A stretch of 64,000 bases of DNA, from assembly GCF_018131185.1 (NCBI RefSeq), contig NZ_JAFCJE010000008.1, forward strand, positions 62,001 through 126,000, given 5' to 3'. The notes below the pieces were generated by a model that did not search any database, had not been told where the DNA came from, and saw nothing but the letters and a program-made list of their open reading frames with translations. The DNA comes from Bradyrhizobium diazoefficiens (lineage in GTDB: Bacteria; Pseudomonadota; Alphaproteobacteria; Rhizobiales; Xanthobacteraceae). A program made the position numbers and the translations under genes. Shown here one piece after another: positions 32,253 to 41,140 of the stretch; position 1 is the stretch's first letter, and each line of letters begins with the position of its first letter.

Positions 32253-34280
32253 TCACTCCTTCACGCGGATGATGATGTTGAGATATTTGTCGACTTCGGC
32301 GCTGGCGCCTGGCGGCACGACGGTCGTCGCGTCGACCTGCTCGACGATCGCGGGGCCTTGAAAGGAGAAGCCGCAGGGCAGGTCGTCGCGCTCGTAGACG
32401 GGCGTGTCCAACCCGTTGCCTTCGAACCACACCCTGCGGCGGCCAACCGGCTCAGGGATCACACCGGTCGGTTCGTGGACGGCGAACTCCGCCTTGGGGA
32501 CGACGCCCACCGCCTTGAGATTGAGACGGAAGAAGCTGACCGGGGCGCTGTCACGGCGAAAATTATATTCGCGCTGATGCTCGGAATGGAAGCTCTGGAC
32601 GAGGTCGGTGATTGCGCCGATCGGACTGGGCGCGTGGACCGCGAGCGAGCGCCACTGACCGCGATACATCATGTCGATGGAGCGCTGGAGCACGATATCC
32701 TGTGACGCGATGCCTTCGTGGGTGAGCCGGGCAAGCGCATCCTTCTCCAGCGCCGCGAACTGCGCCTCGATGTCGGCGGCATCGGCCTCGTCGGCGCCGA
32801 CCATGCAGCTCTGCGAGAAATCGTGCTGCATGTCGACCAGCAGACAGCCGAGCGCCGAGGTCACGCCGGGATTGGGCGGCACGATCACGACCGGGATCGC
32901 CAGTTCGCGCGCGACATCGACCCCGTGCAGCGCACCGGCGCCGCCGAAGGCCACCAGGGCAAAGTCGCGCGGATCGTAGCCGCGGCTGATTGAGATGAGC
33001 CGCACCGCGTCCGACATGTTGGCGTTGGCAACCTTGACAATCGCGTCGGCAGCTTCGTGCAATCCGAGACCGAACGGCTTTGCGACGCCGTCCTCGACCG
33101 CCTGGCGTGCCAGTGCGGGGTCCAGCTTTACCTTGCCGCCCGCCAGATTGGTGCCGAGCCGGCCCAGGGTGACGTTGGCGTCCGTGTTGGTCGGTTGCGT
33201 GTTGCCGTTGCTGTAGCAGGCCGGGCCCGGAAAGGCGCCGGCCGATTGCGGGCCGTTGCGCAGGGAACCGGCCGCGTCGGTCCAGGCCAGCGATCCGCCG
33301 CCGGCACCGATGGTGAGGACCTCGATGGACGCGAAGCGGATCGGATAGCCGAACTCGATGTACCAGTCCTTGGTGATGCGGGACTGCCCTTCATAGGCCA
33401 GCGACACGTCGGTCGAGGTGCCGCCCATGTCGAGGCCGATCGAATTGGGAAAGCCGCAGAGGCCGGCGATGTAGCGGCTGGCGATGGCACCGGCGGCGAT
33501 TCCGGAACCAGCTAGGCGCGCGGCGAAGTCCTTGACGCTGGCCGGCGTCATGACGCCGCCACCGGTGTGCAGCAGCAGGAGATCGCGGGTATAGCCTTCG
33601 TCGGCGAGACGTTCGCCGAGCCGGCTCGTATAACTGACGACGACCGGACTGACGACGGCATTGGCGACCGTGGTCGAGAACCGCTCGTGCTCGAAGATTT
33701 CAGGGAGCACCTGCGAGGAGATCGAGACTGGAATGTCGGGCATTTCCTCGATGAGGATGTCGCGCATGGCCCGCTCGTTCGCCCCGTTGAGATAGGCATT
33801 CATGAAGCAGACTGCGATCGCGGCAACGCCGCGGCGCTTGAGAATGCGCGCGACGTTGCGTGCGGCCTCGACATCGAGCGGCTCGATCACGATGCCGCCG
33901 GCATCGACGCGCTCGGGCACGGTCAGGCGGTCGCGCCGCGGAACGTAAGGCTTGACGACATCCTTGTAGGTATCCCAGAGGTCTTCCTTGTTGGCGCGCC
34001 GGATCTCGATGACGTCGCGAAACCCCTTGGTCGTGACCACGGCGGTGCGGGGCAGGCGGCGCGTGATCAGTGCGTTGGTCGCAACTGTCGTGCCATGAGA
34101 GAACAGCGCCACCCCGGCAAGATCGACACCGGCCTTGGACACGCCGCCCATGATCCCGTCGATCGGATCGGGGGTTGACGCCGTCTTCTCGATGCGGATG
34201 AGGCCGGTTGTTTCGTCCATGATGCAGATGTCGGTAAAGGTGCCGCCGACGTCGACGGCCACACGAAGGTTCTGCACCAT
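32253..34280 (-). CDS. hyuA: Hydantoinase A/5-oxoprolinase-type subunit HyuA
   Basis: A 675-residue HyuA-family ATPase subunit of the actin/hexokinase fold. VAVDVGGTFTDICIMDETTG at the N-terminus is the phosphate-binding loop. LFSHGTTVATNALITRR, GLDMGGTSTDVSLAYEG (second phosphate loop) and VAFGGAGALHGVDVARELAI follow. It phosphorylates the ring amide so that it can be hydrolysed (established for the family). It is the first structural gene of the operon, preceded by a TATGAT element and the AraC gene. GAGGAAG lies just upstream of the ATG. Confidence 0.95.
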   Translation of the reverse strand: MVQNLRVAVDVGGTFTDICIMDETTGLIRIEKTASTPDPIDGIMGGVSKAGVDLAGVALFSHGTTVATNALITRRLPRTAVVTTKGFRDVIEIRRANKEDLWDTYKDVVKPYVPRRDRLTVPERVDAGGIVIEPLDVEAARNVARILKRRGVAAIAVCFMNAYLNGANERAMRDILIEEMPDIPVSISSQVLPEIFEHERFSTTVANAVVSPVVVSYTSRLGERLADEGYTRDLLLLHTGGGVMTPASVKDFAARLAGSGIAAGAIASRYIAGLCGFPNSIGLDMGGTSTDVSLAYEGQSRITKDWYIEFGYPIRFASIEVLTIGAGGGSLAWTDAAGSLRNGPQSAGAFPGPACYSNGNTQPTNTDANVTLGRLGTNLAGGKVKLDPALARQAVEDGVAKPFGLGLHEAADAIVKVANANMSDAVRLISISRGYDPRDFALVAFGGAGALHGVDVARELAIPVVIVPPNPGVTSALGCLLVDMQHDFSQSCMVGADEADAADIEAQFAALEKDALARLTHEGIASQDIVLQRSIDMMYRGQWRSLAVHAPSPIGAITDLVQSFHSEHQREYNFRRDSAPVSFFRLNLKAVGVVPKAEFAVHEPTGVIPEPVGRRRVWFEGNGLDTPVYERDDLPCGFSFQGPAIVEQVDATTVVPPGASAEVDKYLNIIIRVKE

Positions 34281-34310
34281 GCGACTTCCTCATCGAATTG
34301 CGTTTCGCCG

Positions 34311-34316
34311 ATCATA
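34311..34316 (-). promoter_or_regulatory. Candidate -10 element of the hyuA operon
   Basis: TATGAT on the minus strand lies about 31 bases before the hyuA start. No consensus -35 precedes it at 17 bases, which would fit a promoter that needs the adjacent AraC-type activator. The 168-base gap holds no gene. Confidence 0.3.
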
Positions 34317-34448
34317 GGCAGATCGGTGGCGGCAGTTCTTGACGCTGAGCGCAGGAAGATTTGTGCGAGAGAGCACCAACGGCCGATCCGCCAGGACCGG
34401 CTGCCGGATGCCTAAGGATCGGTCAGGTCGCGGCGCACGGATGCGCTG

Positions 34449-35408
34449 TCAGGGAAGGGCGATGCGTGCCGCGGCGCGGGCTTCGCTCGGGGTGCAGCCG
34501 AACCGGCGGCGGTAGTTCCGGCTGAACTGCGCCTGGTCTCCGAAACCCCATTGGTAGGCGATTTCCGAGATGCTCTTGCGGCAGCCGGGATCACGCAGCA
34601 TTGCGTCGGACATCGACAGGCGTTGGTTCCTGATATGGGCGCAAACGGTGATGCCTTCTCCCTCAAATATCTGGTGCAGATATCTAAGCGAGATGCCACA
34701 GCCGTCCGCGACCATTTGCGGGGTGAGCCGCATGTCGGCAAGGCGTGAGCGAATGAACTGTTCGCAGCGATGGAGGTGGCCGTTGCGAACGGAGGAGGAA
34801 TGCCCGACCAGCACGCGGTCGTCGGACTCGATCACCATCGCCAGGAGATCGATGAGATGCTTGCCCATCACGGTGCGGGCCGCATCGTCCATGTCCGCGA
34901 TGCGTTCGCCGGCAAGCCGCAGCGTGTCGACGAAAAGCGCGCCCACGCTGCGGCTGGCGTCGAATTGCAGCGTCGCAAGGCGTTCGGGGCGCGATATCCG
35001 GGCGCGCAGGACGGCGCTCGGCACTTTCAGCACCCATAGCGCTGCCGGATCCTGATGGCTGAATTCGTAGGGCAGATGGCTTCGCTCGATCACGAAGGCG
35101 CCCGGCCGGCAGCGCACGTCCTTGCCGTCCTGCTCAAAACGGATCTCGGCGAGCTCAGGGACCGTGATGAGGAAGCATTCTTCGCGCTCGTTCACGAGGT
35201 GCTGCTCGCGGCGCCTGTAGAGCAGGCCATTCGAGACATTGCGGGATACCGAGAGCGGACCCATGGACCAGGCGCCCAGGCTCGCGTGGAAGTCGCGGCC
35301 GCCGGGAAAGACAAGATCGAGTGGGAAGTAGGTTTTGGAGACAACGTCCTGCCAGAAATGCCGCCGACTTTGCGAGGGAACATTGCTGGTCGCGTAAGTG
35401 GCCTGCAT
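34449..35408 (-). CDS. AraC-family regulator with FeaR-like sensor domain
   Basis: A 319-residue regulator. The N-terminal half resembles the cupin-like AraC-binding-like domain found in FeaR-type activators (RRHFWQDVVSKTYFPLDLVF, REQHLVNEREECFLITVPEL). The C-terminal AraC/XylS domain (about 215-315) has two helix-turn-helix motifs (GISLRYLHQIFEGEGITVCA and SISEIAYQWGFGDQAQFSRN) and ends RFGCTPSEARAA. It lies directly upstream of, and co-directional with, the hyu-cox operon and is its likely activator (inference). Confidence 0.92.
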   Translation of the reverse strand: MQATYATSNVPSQSRRHFWQDVVSKTYFPLDLVFPGGRDFHASLGAWSMGPLSVSRNVSNGLLYRRREQHLVNEREECFLITVPELAEIRFEQDGKDVRCRPGAFVIERSHLPYEFSHQDPAALWVLKVPSAVLRARISRPERLATLQFDASRSVGALFVDTLRLAGERIADMDDAARTVMGKHLIDLLAMVIESDDRVLVGHSSSVRNGHLHRCEQFIRSRLADMRLTPQMVADGCGISLRYLHQIFEGEGITVCAHIRNQRLSMSDAMLRDPGCRKSISEIAYQWGFGDQAQFSRNYRRRFGCTPSEARAAARIALP

Positions 35409-35536
35409 GCCGCACTCCGTCCCTGCCGTCGCCCGTTCGGGCCCTATGCTCTGTCATCGCGCCGGCCGCCGTGATCACCCAAGCTTGGCGAGGACGACTT
35501 GACGGCGTCAAATCGAATTAAGCGGGCACCGATATC

Positions 35537-36502
35537 TCAGATTTCGATGGCCTCGTCCGATCGTTGCCGGTGGTCGGTGCCGACCGGAGGACGCGCCGGG
35601 CCAACGCCCGCCACGGCAAAGCGCATGAAGTCGCGATACGCCTTCGCGGCCTCGGAAAATTGGCTGTCACGGCGCCAGGCCAGTCCGACGTCCATGCTGG
35701 GCACCTCGTTCTCGATGACGCGCGTCTCGATCCGCTGGCCCTCGAGCGACCAGGGCCGGTACACGAGGTCGGACAGGATGGTGATGCCCATTCCGCCCGC
35801 AACCATGGATCGGACGGCTTCGACGGAGGAGGTGCGGAAGATCGTTCGTGGTTCGAGCGACAACGCGTTCCAGTAGCGCATCGACGTGTGCTTGGCCTCG
35901 TCGACGGTAAGCATGACGTAAGGGTAGGTTGCGATCTCAGCGAGATGGACCCGCTCGGCGCGCGTTAGTGGATGATCAGGAGCAAGCCACAACCGGCGCG
36001 GCGAGCGCAACAACGTCTCGCTCGCAAGCATGGCATTATTGTGCAGGTTCGAGACCAGCATGACGGCGAGATCGAGCGCACCGTCAACGACGGCGCGTTC
36101 AAGAACGTCGCGCGGCGCCTCGTACAGCTCGACCGTGATCCCGGGAAAGCTCGCCTGGAAACGCATCTGATGGCGCGGCAGAAAATAGCCGGAAACGGTA
36201 TAGGTGACGCCGATGCGCACCGTTCCGAATAGCGGACCGGCGGACATGTGCGTTCCGCGGACGGCTTCGGCGACGGAAGCAAGGATCTGGCGCCCCTGCG
36301 ACAGGAACCGGTTGCCCTCCATGGTGACCGTCACGCCGGTCTGGGTGCGTTCCAGCAGGCGGGCGCAGACTGTGGCTTCGAGTTGCTGGATCGCGGCGGT
36401 GACCGCGGATTGCGAGACATTCAGGTCGATGGCCGCCTGGCTGATGCGTCCAGTTTCGGCTGCGGCGACGAAATAGCGGATTTGTTTCAGAGAAACGGAC
36501 AT
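35537..36502 (-). CDS. LysR-family regulator
   Basis: A 321-residue LysR-type regulator. The winged helix is at the N-terminus (LKQIRYFVAAAETGRISQAA, IDLNVSQSAVTAAIQQLEAT). The effector domain (about 90-300) contains FGTVRIGVTYTVSGYFLP and VEAVRSMVAGGMGITILSDL. It lies between the hyu-cox operon and the pxp operon, both on the same strand, with no divergent partner, so its target is uncertain. The 234-base gap upstream of it (36503-36736) holds no gene. Confidence 0.94.
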   Translation of the reverse strand: MSVSLKQIRYFVAAAETGRISQAAIDLNVSQSAVTAAIQQLEATVCARLLERTQTGVTVTMEGNRFLSQGRQILASVAEAVRGTHMSAGPLFGTVRIGVTYTVSGYFLPRHQMRFQASFPGITVELYEAPRDVLERAVVDGALDLAVMLVSNLHNNAMLASETLLRSPRRLWLAPDHPLTRAERVHLAEIATYPYVMLTVDEAKHTSMRYWNALSLEPRTIFRTSSVEAVRSMVAGGMGITILSDLVYRPWSLEGQRIETRVIENEVPSMDVGLAWRRDSQFSEAAKAYRDFMRFAVAGVGPARPPVGTDHRQRSDEAIEI

Positions 36503-36736
36503 CGCGGTCGATCCGATATTTTGATTTTGCTTGAACTCAGGAGCGGTCGAGCAAGGCTTCTCGGCACAGAGCTTTCACTGCAACTCTCGTGCCCAACGGG
36601 CGCACTGGTAAGTGGAAGAACAGAATTAGTGGAAAGTTGGGCGGTCAGAGCGACCAGGCGCCGTCGCATCGGCGCCCGGCAGTCGAGTATGCAGCCAGAT
36701 ACCGCACGCCCCTTCAGTGCCAGAGCTCCAGGGCGG

Positions 36737-37714
36737 CTATGTCAAAGCGCTGCGAAGCTTGCCCAGCAACTCGGCCCGGCTCTTGCGCGCCGCAAGAGCC
36801 TCATCCATTCCGACCTTTACGAATTTCACCGGAGTGTTGGGCTGGAGCTGGCCGATCAAATCCATGTCCGCTGCGATGACCGTGCCGACCATGAAATAGC
36901 CGCCGCCTGAGACCGCGTCACGATGCAGCACGATCGGCTCGGTGCCGCCGGGGACCTGGATCGAACCATAGGGATAGCAGGCATCGGTGATGTTGGAAGG
37001 ATCGGAACCCGCGCCGAAAGGCGGCTCGCGCGGCACGAATTCGAGCGGCTTGCCGCCCTTGAAGCGGTAGCCGATCCGGTCAGCTTCCGGCGCGACCTTC
37101 CAGGTGTCGCCGAAGAACCCGACGCCGGCCGTCTCGGTGATGCGATGCCAGTAGAGCCCGGGCATCACGCGCAGTTCCGTCGGCATCGCCGCCGGCAGGC
37201 CGCGCAGCTCCTTCGCGACGGTGCGGCCGTCCTTGACGGGGAAACTTGCCTTGCCGATGGGAAGTTCGTCACCGGCTTCGAGCTTCCGGCCCTTGAAGCC
37301 GCCGAGCGCGCCGAGCGCATAGGTGGAGCGAGAGCCCAGGACGAGCGGCACGTCGATGCCGCCGGCGATTGCAATATAGCCGCGCGCGCCCTGCTTGAGG
37401 AAATCGAAGGAGAGTTTTTGGCCGCGCTTCACCTTGAAGCTCGTCCAGGTCTCGCGCGGCTCACCATCGAGCTTTGGCGGCAGCTCGGCGCCGGTAACTG
37501 CGATCAGGGCGTCCTCGGTGAATTCGAGCTCCGGCCCCATGAAGACGGCCTCGAGGACGGCTGCGCCCTCCTCGTTGCCCACGAGCAGGTTTGCAGCGGC
37601 GAGCGCGTGACGATCCATGCCGCCGGAGAGCGGGATGCCGATGTGATAGTAGCCGGGACGCCCCAGATCCTGCACGGTGGTGGCAAGGCCGGGCTTCAAG
37701 ACTCTAATTGCCAT
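36737..37714 (-). CDS. pxpC: 5-oxoprolinase subunit PxpC (KipA-type carboxyltransferase domain)
   Basis: A 325-residue member of the biotin-dependent carboxyltransferase/urea-amidolyase family. MAIRVLKPGLATTVQDLGRP, GIPLSGGMDRHALAAANLLV, GARGYIAIAGGIDVPLVLGS and LHRDAVSGGGYFMVGTVIAA are family signatures. With PxpA and PxpB it forms the ATP-dependent 5-oxoprolinase (established for the family). It overlaps pxpB by 11 bases and is the last gene of the long liv-pxp operon. The real substrate may be another lactam. Confidence 0.93.
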   Translation of the reverse strand: MAIRVLKPGLATTVQDLGRPGYYHIGIPLSGGMDRHALAAANLLVGNEEGAAVLEAVFMGPELEFTEDALIAVTGAELPPKLDGEPRETWTSFKVKRGQKLSFDFLKQGARGYIAIAGGIDVPLVLGSRSTYALGALGGFKGRKLEAGDELPIGKASFPVKDGRTVAKELRGLPAAMPTELRVMPGLYWHRITETAGVGFFGDTWKVAPEADRIGYRFKGGKPLEFVPREPPFGAGSDPSNITDACYPYGSIQVPGGTEPIVLHRDAVSGGGYFMVGTVIAADMDLIGQLQPNTPVKFVKVGMDEALAARKSRAELLGKLRSALT

Positions 37715-38579
37715 GGAGAACCCCCTCGAGCTTGCGATTATAGGCGTCGATGTCGTTGTTGAACTCGGTCAGCGAGAATGAGACATCGCGGATGATAGGC
37801 GCGAAACGGCCCGCATCGACATCGGCGACCGCAGCGTCATAGGCCGGCCGGTCGATCGGTTTCCATTTCACGATGTCGCCCGGCTTGAACAGGCACATGA
37901 AGTCGCGCAGATAGCTGATCTTCTGGTTAGGGTCGTAGATCGGCATCGGCGTGATGCCGAACATCTGATAGCCGCCGGCACCGCGTACCGAATAGATGCA
38001 GCTGAAGCATCCGCCGTGCCCGACGGTGAGTTTTGGCGTGTCCGTGCGCGGACGCAGATATTTCGGCGCCTGGATCTGCCGCTGGCGCTCCACCATCTGG
38101 TACAGGAACGGCAGGCCGGCGACGAAGCCGACCATCGAGACGAACCACGGCGCGCTGGAGTGCGCCTTGATGAAGGCGTCGACTCCGTCGAGACCGTTGA
38201 TCCGCGCAGCGTATTCGAGATCGGTGCCGTTCGGATCCTGATGGCGCTCACGGAAGCGCATCAAGGTCTCGTGCGTCCAGGGATCATTGTAAAGAACGGG
38301 GATTTCGATGATCCGCGTCTTGATGACCGGTGCGGATGTTTCAGATGCGGAATCCAGCTGTTTCAGCTCGGCAAGCAGGTCATCGGGCTTGATCCGGTCC
38401 GGATCGAACTTGACCTGATAGGATGCGTTGGCCGGGCAGATCTCGGTCACGCCCTTGATCTTGGCGTCGCGGACCGCATTGGTGACGAAGAGGCCCTTGA
38501 AGAAGGCCTCCAGCGACATGGACTCGGCGACTTCGGCGAAGATGTGCTCGTCGCCGCCGTAGGAAAATCGGGTTTGCAT
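37704..38579 (-). CDS. pxpB: 5-oxoprolinase subunit PxpB (KipI-type)
   Basis: A 291-residue KipI/allophanate-hydrolase subunit 1 family protein. Signatures are IIEIPVLYNDPWTHETLM, MVGFVAGLPFLYQM, RTDTPKLTVGHGGCFSCIYS and VRGAGGYQMFGITPMPIYDP. The N-terminal 60 residues are longer than in Bacillus KipI. ATG 38579 has AGGAGG nine bases upstream; the longer frame to 38828 overlaps the biotin carboxylase gene. Confidence 0.92.
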   Translation of the reverse strand: MQTRFSYGGDEHIFAEVAESMSLEAFFKGLFVTNAVRDAKIKGVTEICPANASYQVKFDPDRIKPDDLLAELKQLDSASETSAPVIKTRIIEIPVLYNDPWTHETLMRFRERHQDPNGTDLEYAARINGLDGVDAFIKAHSSAPWFVSMVGFVAGLPFLYQMVERQRQIQAPKYLRPRTDTPKLTVGHGGCFSCIYSVRGAGGYQMFGITPMPIYDPNQKISYLRDFMCLFKPGDIVKWKPIDRPAYDAAVADVDAGRFAPIIRDVSFSLTEFNNDIDAYNRKLEGVLHGN

Positions 38580-38622
38580 GACTAGCGGCCTCCTGTTGCT
38601 GACGGGGCGGGTTCTCTCGCGG

Positions 38623-40023
38623 TCATTGTGCGACCTTGGCGGTCGGTGACGGCGTCGCGGTGCCGAGCGACGAAGCATGGGTTTCCAGCCATGGCTCGAG
38701 CCAGGCTGTATGAAAGCGCGCGGCCATGACGTCGGGATCGCGCGCGAGCGCCTGATGCAGGGGCTTTGTGGTCGCAAGGCCCTCGACGCGGAGCTCCGCA
38801 AGGGCGCGCTCGAGCCGCCGGATCGCACTCGGTCTATCCTTGTCGTGCACGATCAGCTTGCCGAGCAGGCTGTCGTAGAACGGCGGCACCGTGTAGCCCT
38901 GGTAGAGCATGCTGTCGAAGCGCACGCCTTCGTCTTCGGGAACACTGAGTGCGCTGATAGTGCCAGGGCTCGGCATAAAACCTTTCGCCGGATCCTCGGC
39001 GTTGATGCGGACCTCGATCGCATGACCGCGAACGCGAACCTGCTCCTGGCGGATGCGCAGCGGCTCGCCGCCGGCAATCCGGATCATCTCGCACACGAGG
39101 TCGATGCCGGTGATCATCTCCGTCACGGGATGCTCGACCTGGATGCGCGTGTTCATCTCCAGGAAGTAGAATTCGTGGCTGCGGTCGTCATAGAGATATT
39201 CGAGCGTTCCGGCACCGCGATAGTCGACGGCCTTGGCAAGCGCAACGGCAGACGAGCACAGTCTGTCACGAACCGCCGGCGTCAGCGAAGGCGAGGGGGC
39301 TTCCTCCCAGACCTTCTGGCGGCGTCGTTGCAGCGAGCACTCGCGCTCGAAACAATGGATGACGTCGCGCCCGTCGCCGAGGATCTGCACCTCGATGTGC
39401 CGCGCGCCTTCGATCAGCTTCTCGACATAGAGCCCGCCATCGCCGAAAGCGGCGATCGCTTCTGCCTGCGCCTGCGGCATCAGATGATGGAATTCCTCGG
39501 CCGAACGCGCGATGCGGATGCCGCGTCCGCCGCCGCCGGCGGCGGCCTTGATCATCACGGGAAAGCCGGTTGTCTCGACCAGTGCGAAAGCTGCGTCGGC
39601 AGATTCCAGGCGTCCGGCGCTGCCGGGGACGGTCGGCACGCCGGCCGCGGCCGCAGCCTCGCGAGCCGCAACCTTGTCGCCCATCAGCCGGATCGATTGC
39701 GCCGTCGGGCCGACAAAGACCAGTCCCGCCGCCTCGACGGCGGCGGCGAACTCGGCGTTCTCGGCCAGGAAGCCGTAGCCGGGATGGATGGCGTCGGCGC
39801 CGGTCGTACGCGCAGCAGCGAGGATCGTCGCCTGGTTGAGATATGACTTTGAAGCCTGCGGCGGACCGATCTCGATCGACTCGTCAGCGAGCCGGACAGC
39901 AAGCGAGTCCTTGTCGGCCTTGCTGTAGACCTGGACAGTCGCAATGCCGAGTTCGCGCGCCGCACGAATGATGCGGACGGCGATCTCGCCGCGATTGGCT
40001 ATGAGGAGCTTGTGAATGGTCAT
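38623..40023 (-). CDS. Biotin carboxylase (AccC-like)
   Basis: A 466-residue biotin carboxylase. It has KLLIANRGEIAVRIIRAARE, HPGYGFLAENAEFAAAVEAA, the ATP-grasp glycine loop KAAAGGGGRGIRIA, EKLIEGARHIEVQILGD, and FLEMNTRIQVEHPVTEMITG with the catalytic residues. It carboxylates the biotin on the small carrier encoded 16 bases upstream. Being embedded between pxpB and pxpA it most likely serves the lactam-opening enzyme rather than fatty-acid synthesis (inference from context). Confidence 0.94.
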   Translation of the reverse strand: MTIHKLLIANRGEIAVRIIRAARELGIATVQVYSKADKDSLAVRLADESIEIGPPQASKSYLNQATILAAARTTGADAIHPGYGFLAENAEFAAAVEAAGLVFVGPTAQSIRLMGDKVAAREAAAAAGVPTVPGSAGRLESADAAFALVETTGFPVMIKAAAGGGGRGIRIARSAEEFHHLMPQAQAEAIAAFGDGGLYVEKLIEGARHIEVQILGDGRDVIHCFERECSLQRRRQKVWEEAPSPSLTPAVRDRLCSSAVALAKAVDYRGAGTLEYLYDDRSHEFYFLEMNTRIQVEHPVTEMITGIDLVCEMIRIAGGEPLRIRQEQVRVRGHAIEVRINAEDPAKGFMPSPGTISALSVPEDEGVRFDSMLYQGYTVPPFYDSLLGKLIVHDKDRPSAIRRLERALAELRVEGLATTKPLHQALARDPDVMAARFHTAWLEPWLETHASSLGTATPSPTAKVAQ

Positions 40024-40039
40024 GGACGCTTGAAAGCTC

Positions 40040-40282
40040 TCAAACGTCGATTTCGGCGATCGGCTGGCCGGCCATCACCGGTTCCTCGTTCTCGGCCAGG
40101 AAACGCAGGATCTTGCCTGCCGCGCCGGCCTTCACTTCGTTGAATGACTTCATCACTTCGATGAGCCCGATCGTGTCGTTCTCCGTGATCGCGTCTCCAT
40201 CGGTCTTGTAGTCCGGCTTGTCGGGTGCGGGTTTGCGATAGAATATGCCCGGTAGCGGCGAGAAGATCTGCTGTGTTGCCAT
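40040..40282 (-). CDS. Minimal biotin carboxyl carrier protein
   Basis: An 80-residue biotinyl/lipoyl domain with almost nothing else. The biotinylation site is Lys45 in GLIEVMKSFNEVKAG; the usual motif is AMKM, here VMKS. IFSPLPGIFYRKPAPDKPDY replaces the typical opening strand, and NEEPVMAGQPIAEIDV closes the domain. It lacks the long Ala/Pro-rich N-terminal region of AccB of fatty-acid synthesis. It sits between PxpA and biotin carboxylase. Confidence 0.9.
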   Translation of the reverse strand: MATQQIFSPLPGIFYRKPAPDKPDYKTDGDAITENDTIGLIEVMKSFNEVKAGAAGKILRFLAENEEPVMAGQPIAEIDV

Positions 40283-40321
40283 GGGGTTCTCCTGGTGGAT
40301 CGTCTTTTCCGGCCTTCCGCC

Positions 40322-41050
40322 TCACCGCGCGGTGAGATAGGGGCGGACGGCCTCGCGAACGGCGTGCGCGATTGCAACCGCATTGGGCGTGTCGGAGTGG
40401 ATGCAGATCGAGTCGGCTCCGACCAGGACGTCGTTGCCGGCCACCGAGCGGGTCTTGCCTTCATTCACGGCTCGTGTGCATCGCGATGCCGCATCGGCCG
40501 GATCCTTGGCCTCGTGCTCGCGCGTGATGATGAGACTGCCGTCGGCATTGTAGTCGAGGTCGGCGTAGTATTCGGCGACGAAGGTGTGGCCGCGCCGCTC
40601 GTAGACCATCTGATGCAGCGTGCCCTTCATGCCGAGCAGCGGTACCTTGTAGACATCGGCGGCGTCCGCGACGGCCTCCGCGATGTTCTCGTTGCGCGCG
40701 GCCATGCCATAGAGGGCGCCGTGCGGCTTGATGTGATTGAGCGGCAGGCCTTCGGCATCCAGGAACGCCTTGAGCGCGCCGATCTGATAGAGCAGGCAGT
40801 TCGTCAGCTCCTCGCGGTCGATCTTCATCTCGCGCCGTCCGAAACCCTGCAAGTCCGGCAGTGACGGATGGGCGCCGACCTTGACGCCGAATTGCTTGGC
40901 GAGCTGCACCGTCTTGCGCATGTGGTTGAAGTCGGATGCATGGAAGCCGCAAGCCACGTTGGCGACATCGATGTGGGGCATCAACCCCTTGTCGTCGCCC
41001 ATCTTGTAGAGGCCATAGGCCTCGCCCATGTCGCAATTAATCACGACCAT
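40322..41050 (-). CDS. pxpA: 5-oxoprolinase subunit PxpA (LamB/YcsF family)
   Basis: A 242-residue LamB/YcsF protein. INCDMGEAYGLYKMGDD, HIDVANVACGFHASDFNHM, VGAHPSLPDLQGFGRREMKI, HIKPHGALYGMAARN and GADSICIHSDTPNAVAIA are the conserved blocks. ATG 41050 gives the normal start; GGAG is very close (about two bases), so a GTG two codons later is possible. It follows the Liv-type binding-protein gene after a hairpin. It is the first enzyme gene of the pxp set. Confidence 0.94.
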   Translation of the reverse strand: MVVINCDMGEAYGLYKMGDDKGLMPHIDVANVACGFHASDFNHMRKTVQLAKQFGVKVGAHPSLPDLQGFGRREMKIDREELTNCLLYQIGALKAFLDAEGLPLNHIKPHGALYGMAARNENIAEAVADAADVYKVPLLGMKGTLHQMVYERRGHTFVAEYYADLDYNADGSLIITREHEAKDPADAASRCTRAVNEGKTRSVAGNDVLVGADSICIHSDTPNAVAIAHAVREAVRPYLTAR

Positions 41051-41098
41051 TCTCCTGTTTCCTCTCAACGGCTTGCGTTCGATCCAAGGGGGACGGCA

Positions 41099-41126
41099 GC
41101 CCGCAGGTGCGACAGGCACCGCGGGC
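41099..41126 (-). terminator. Hairpin downstream of the Liv-type binding-protein gene
   Basis: GCCCGCAGGTGC and GCACCGCGGGC pair with one bulged base around GACAG, 14 bases after the binding-protein stop. There is no T tract. Two other binding-protein genes in this window carry a hairpin in the same place. Confidence 0.5.
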
Positions 41127-41140
41127 GGCGCGTGGCCGGT

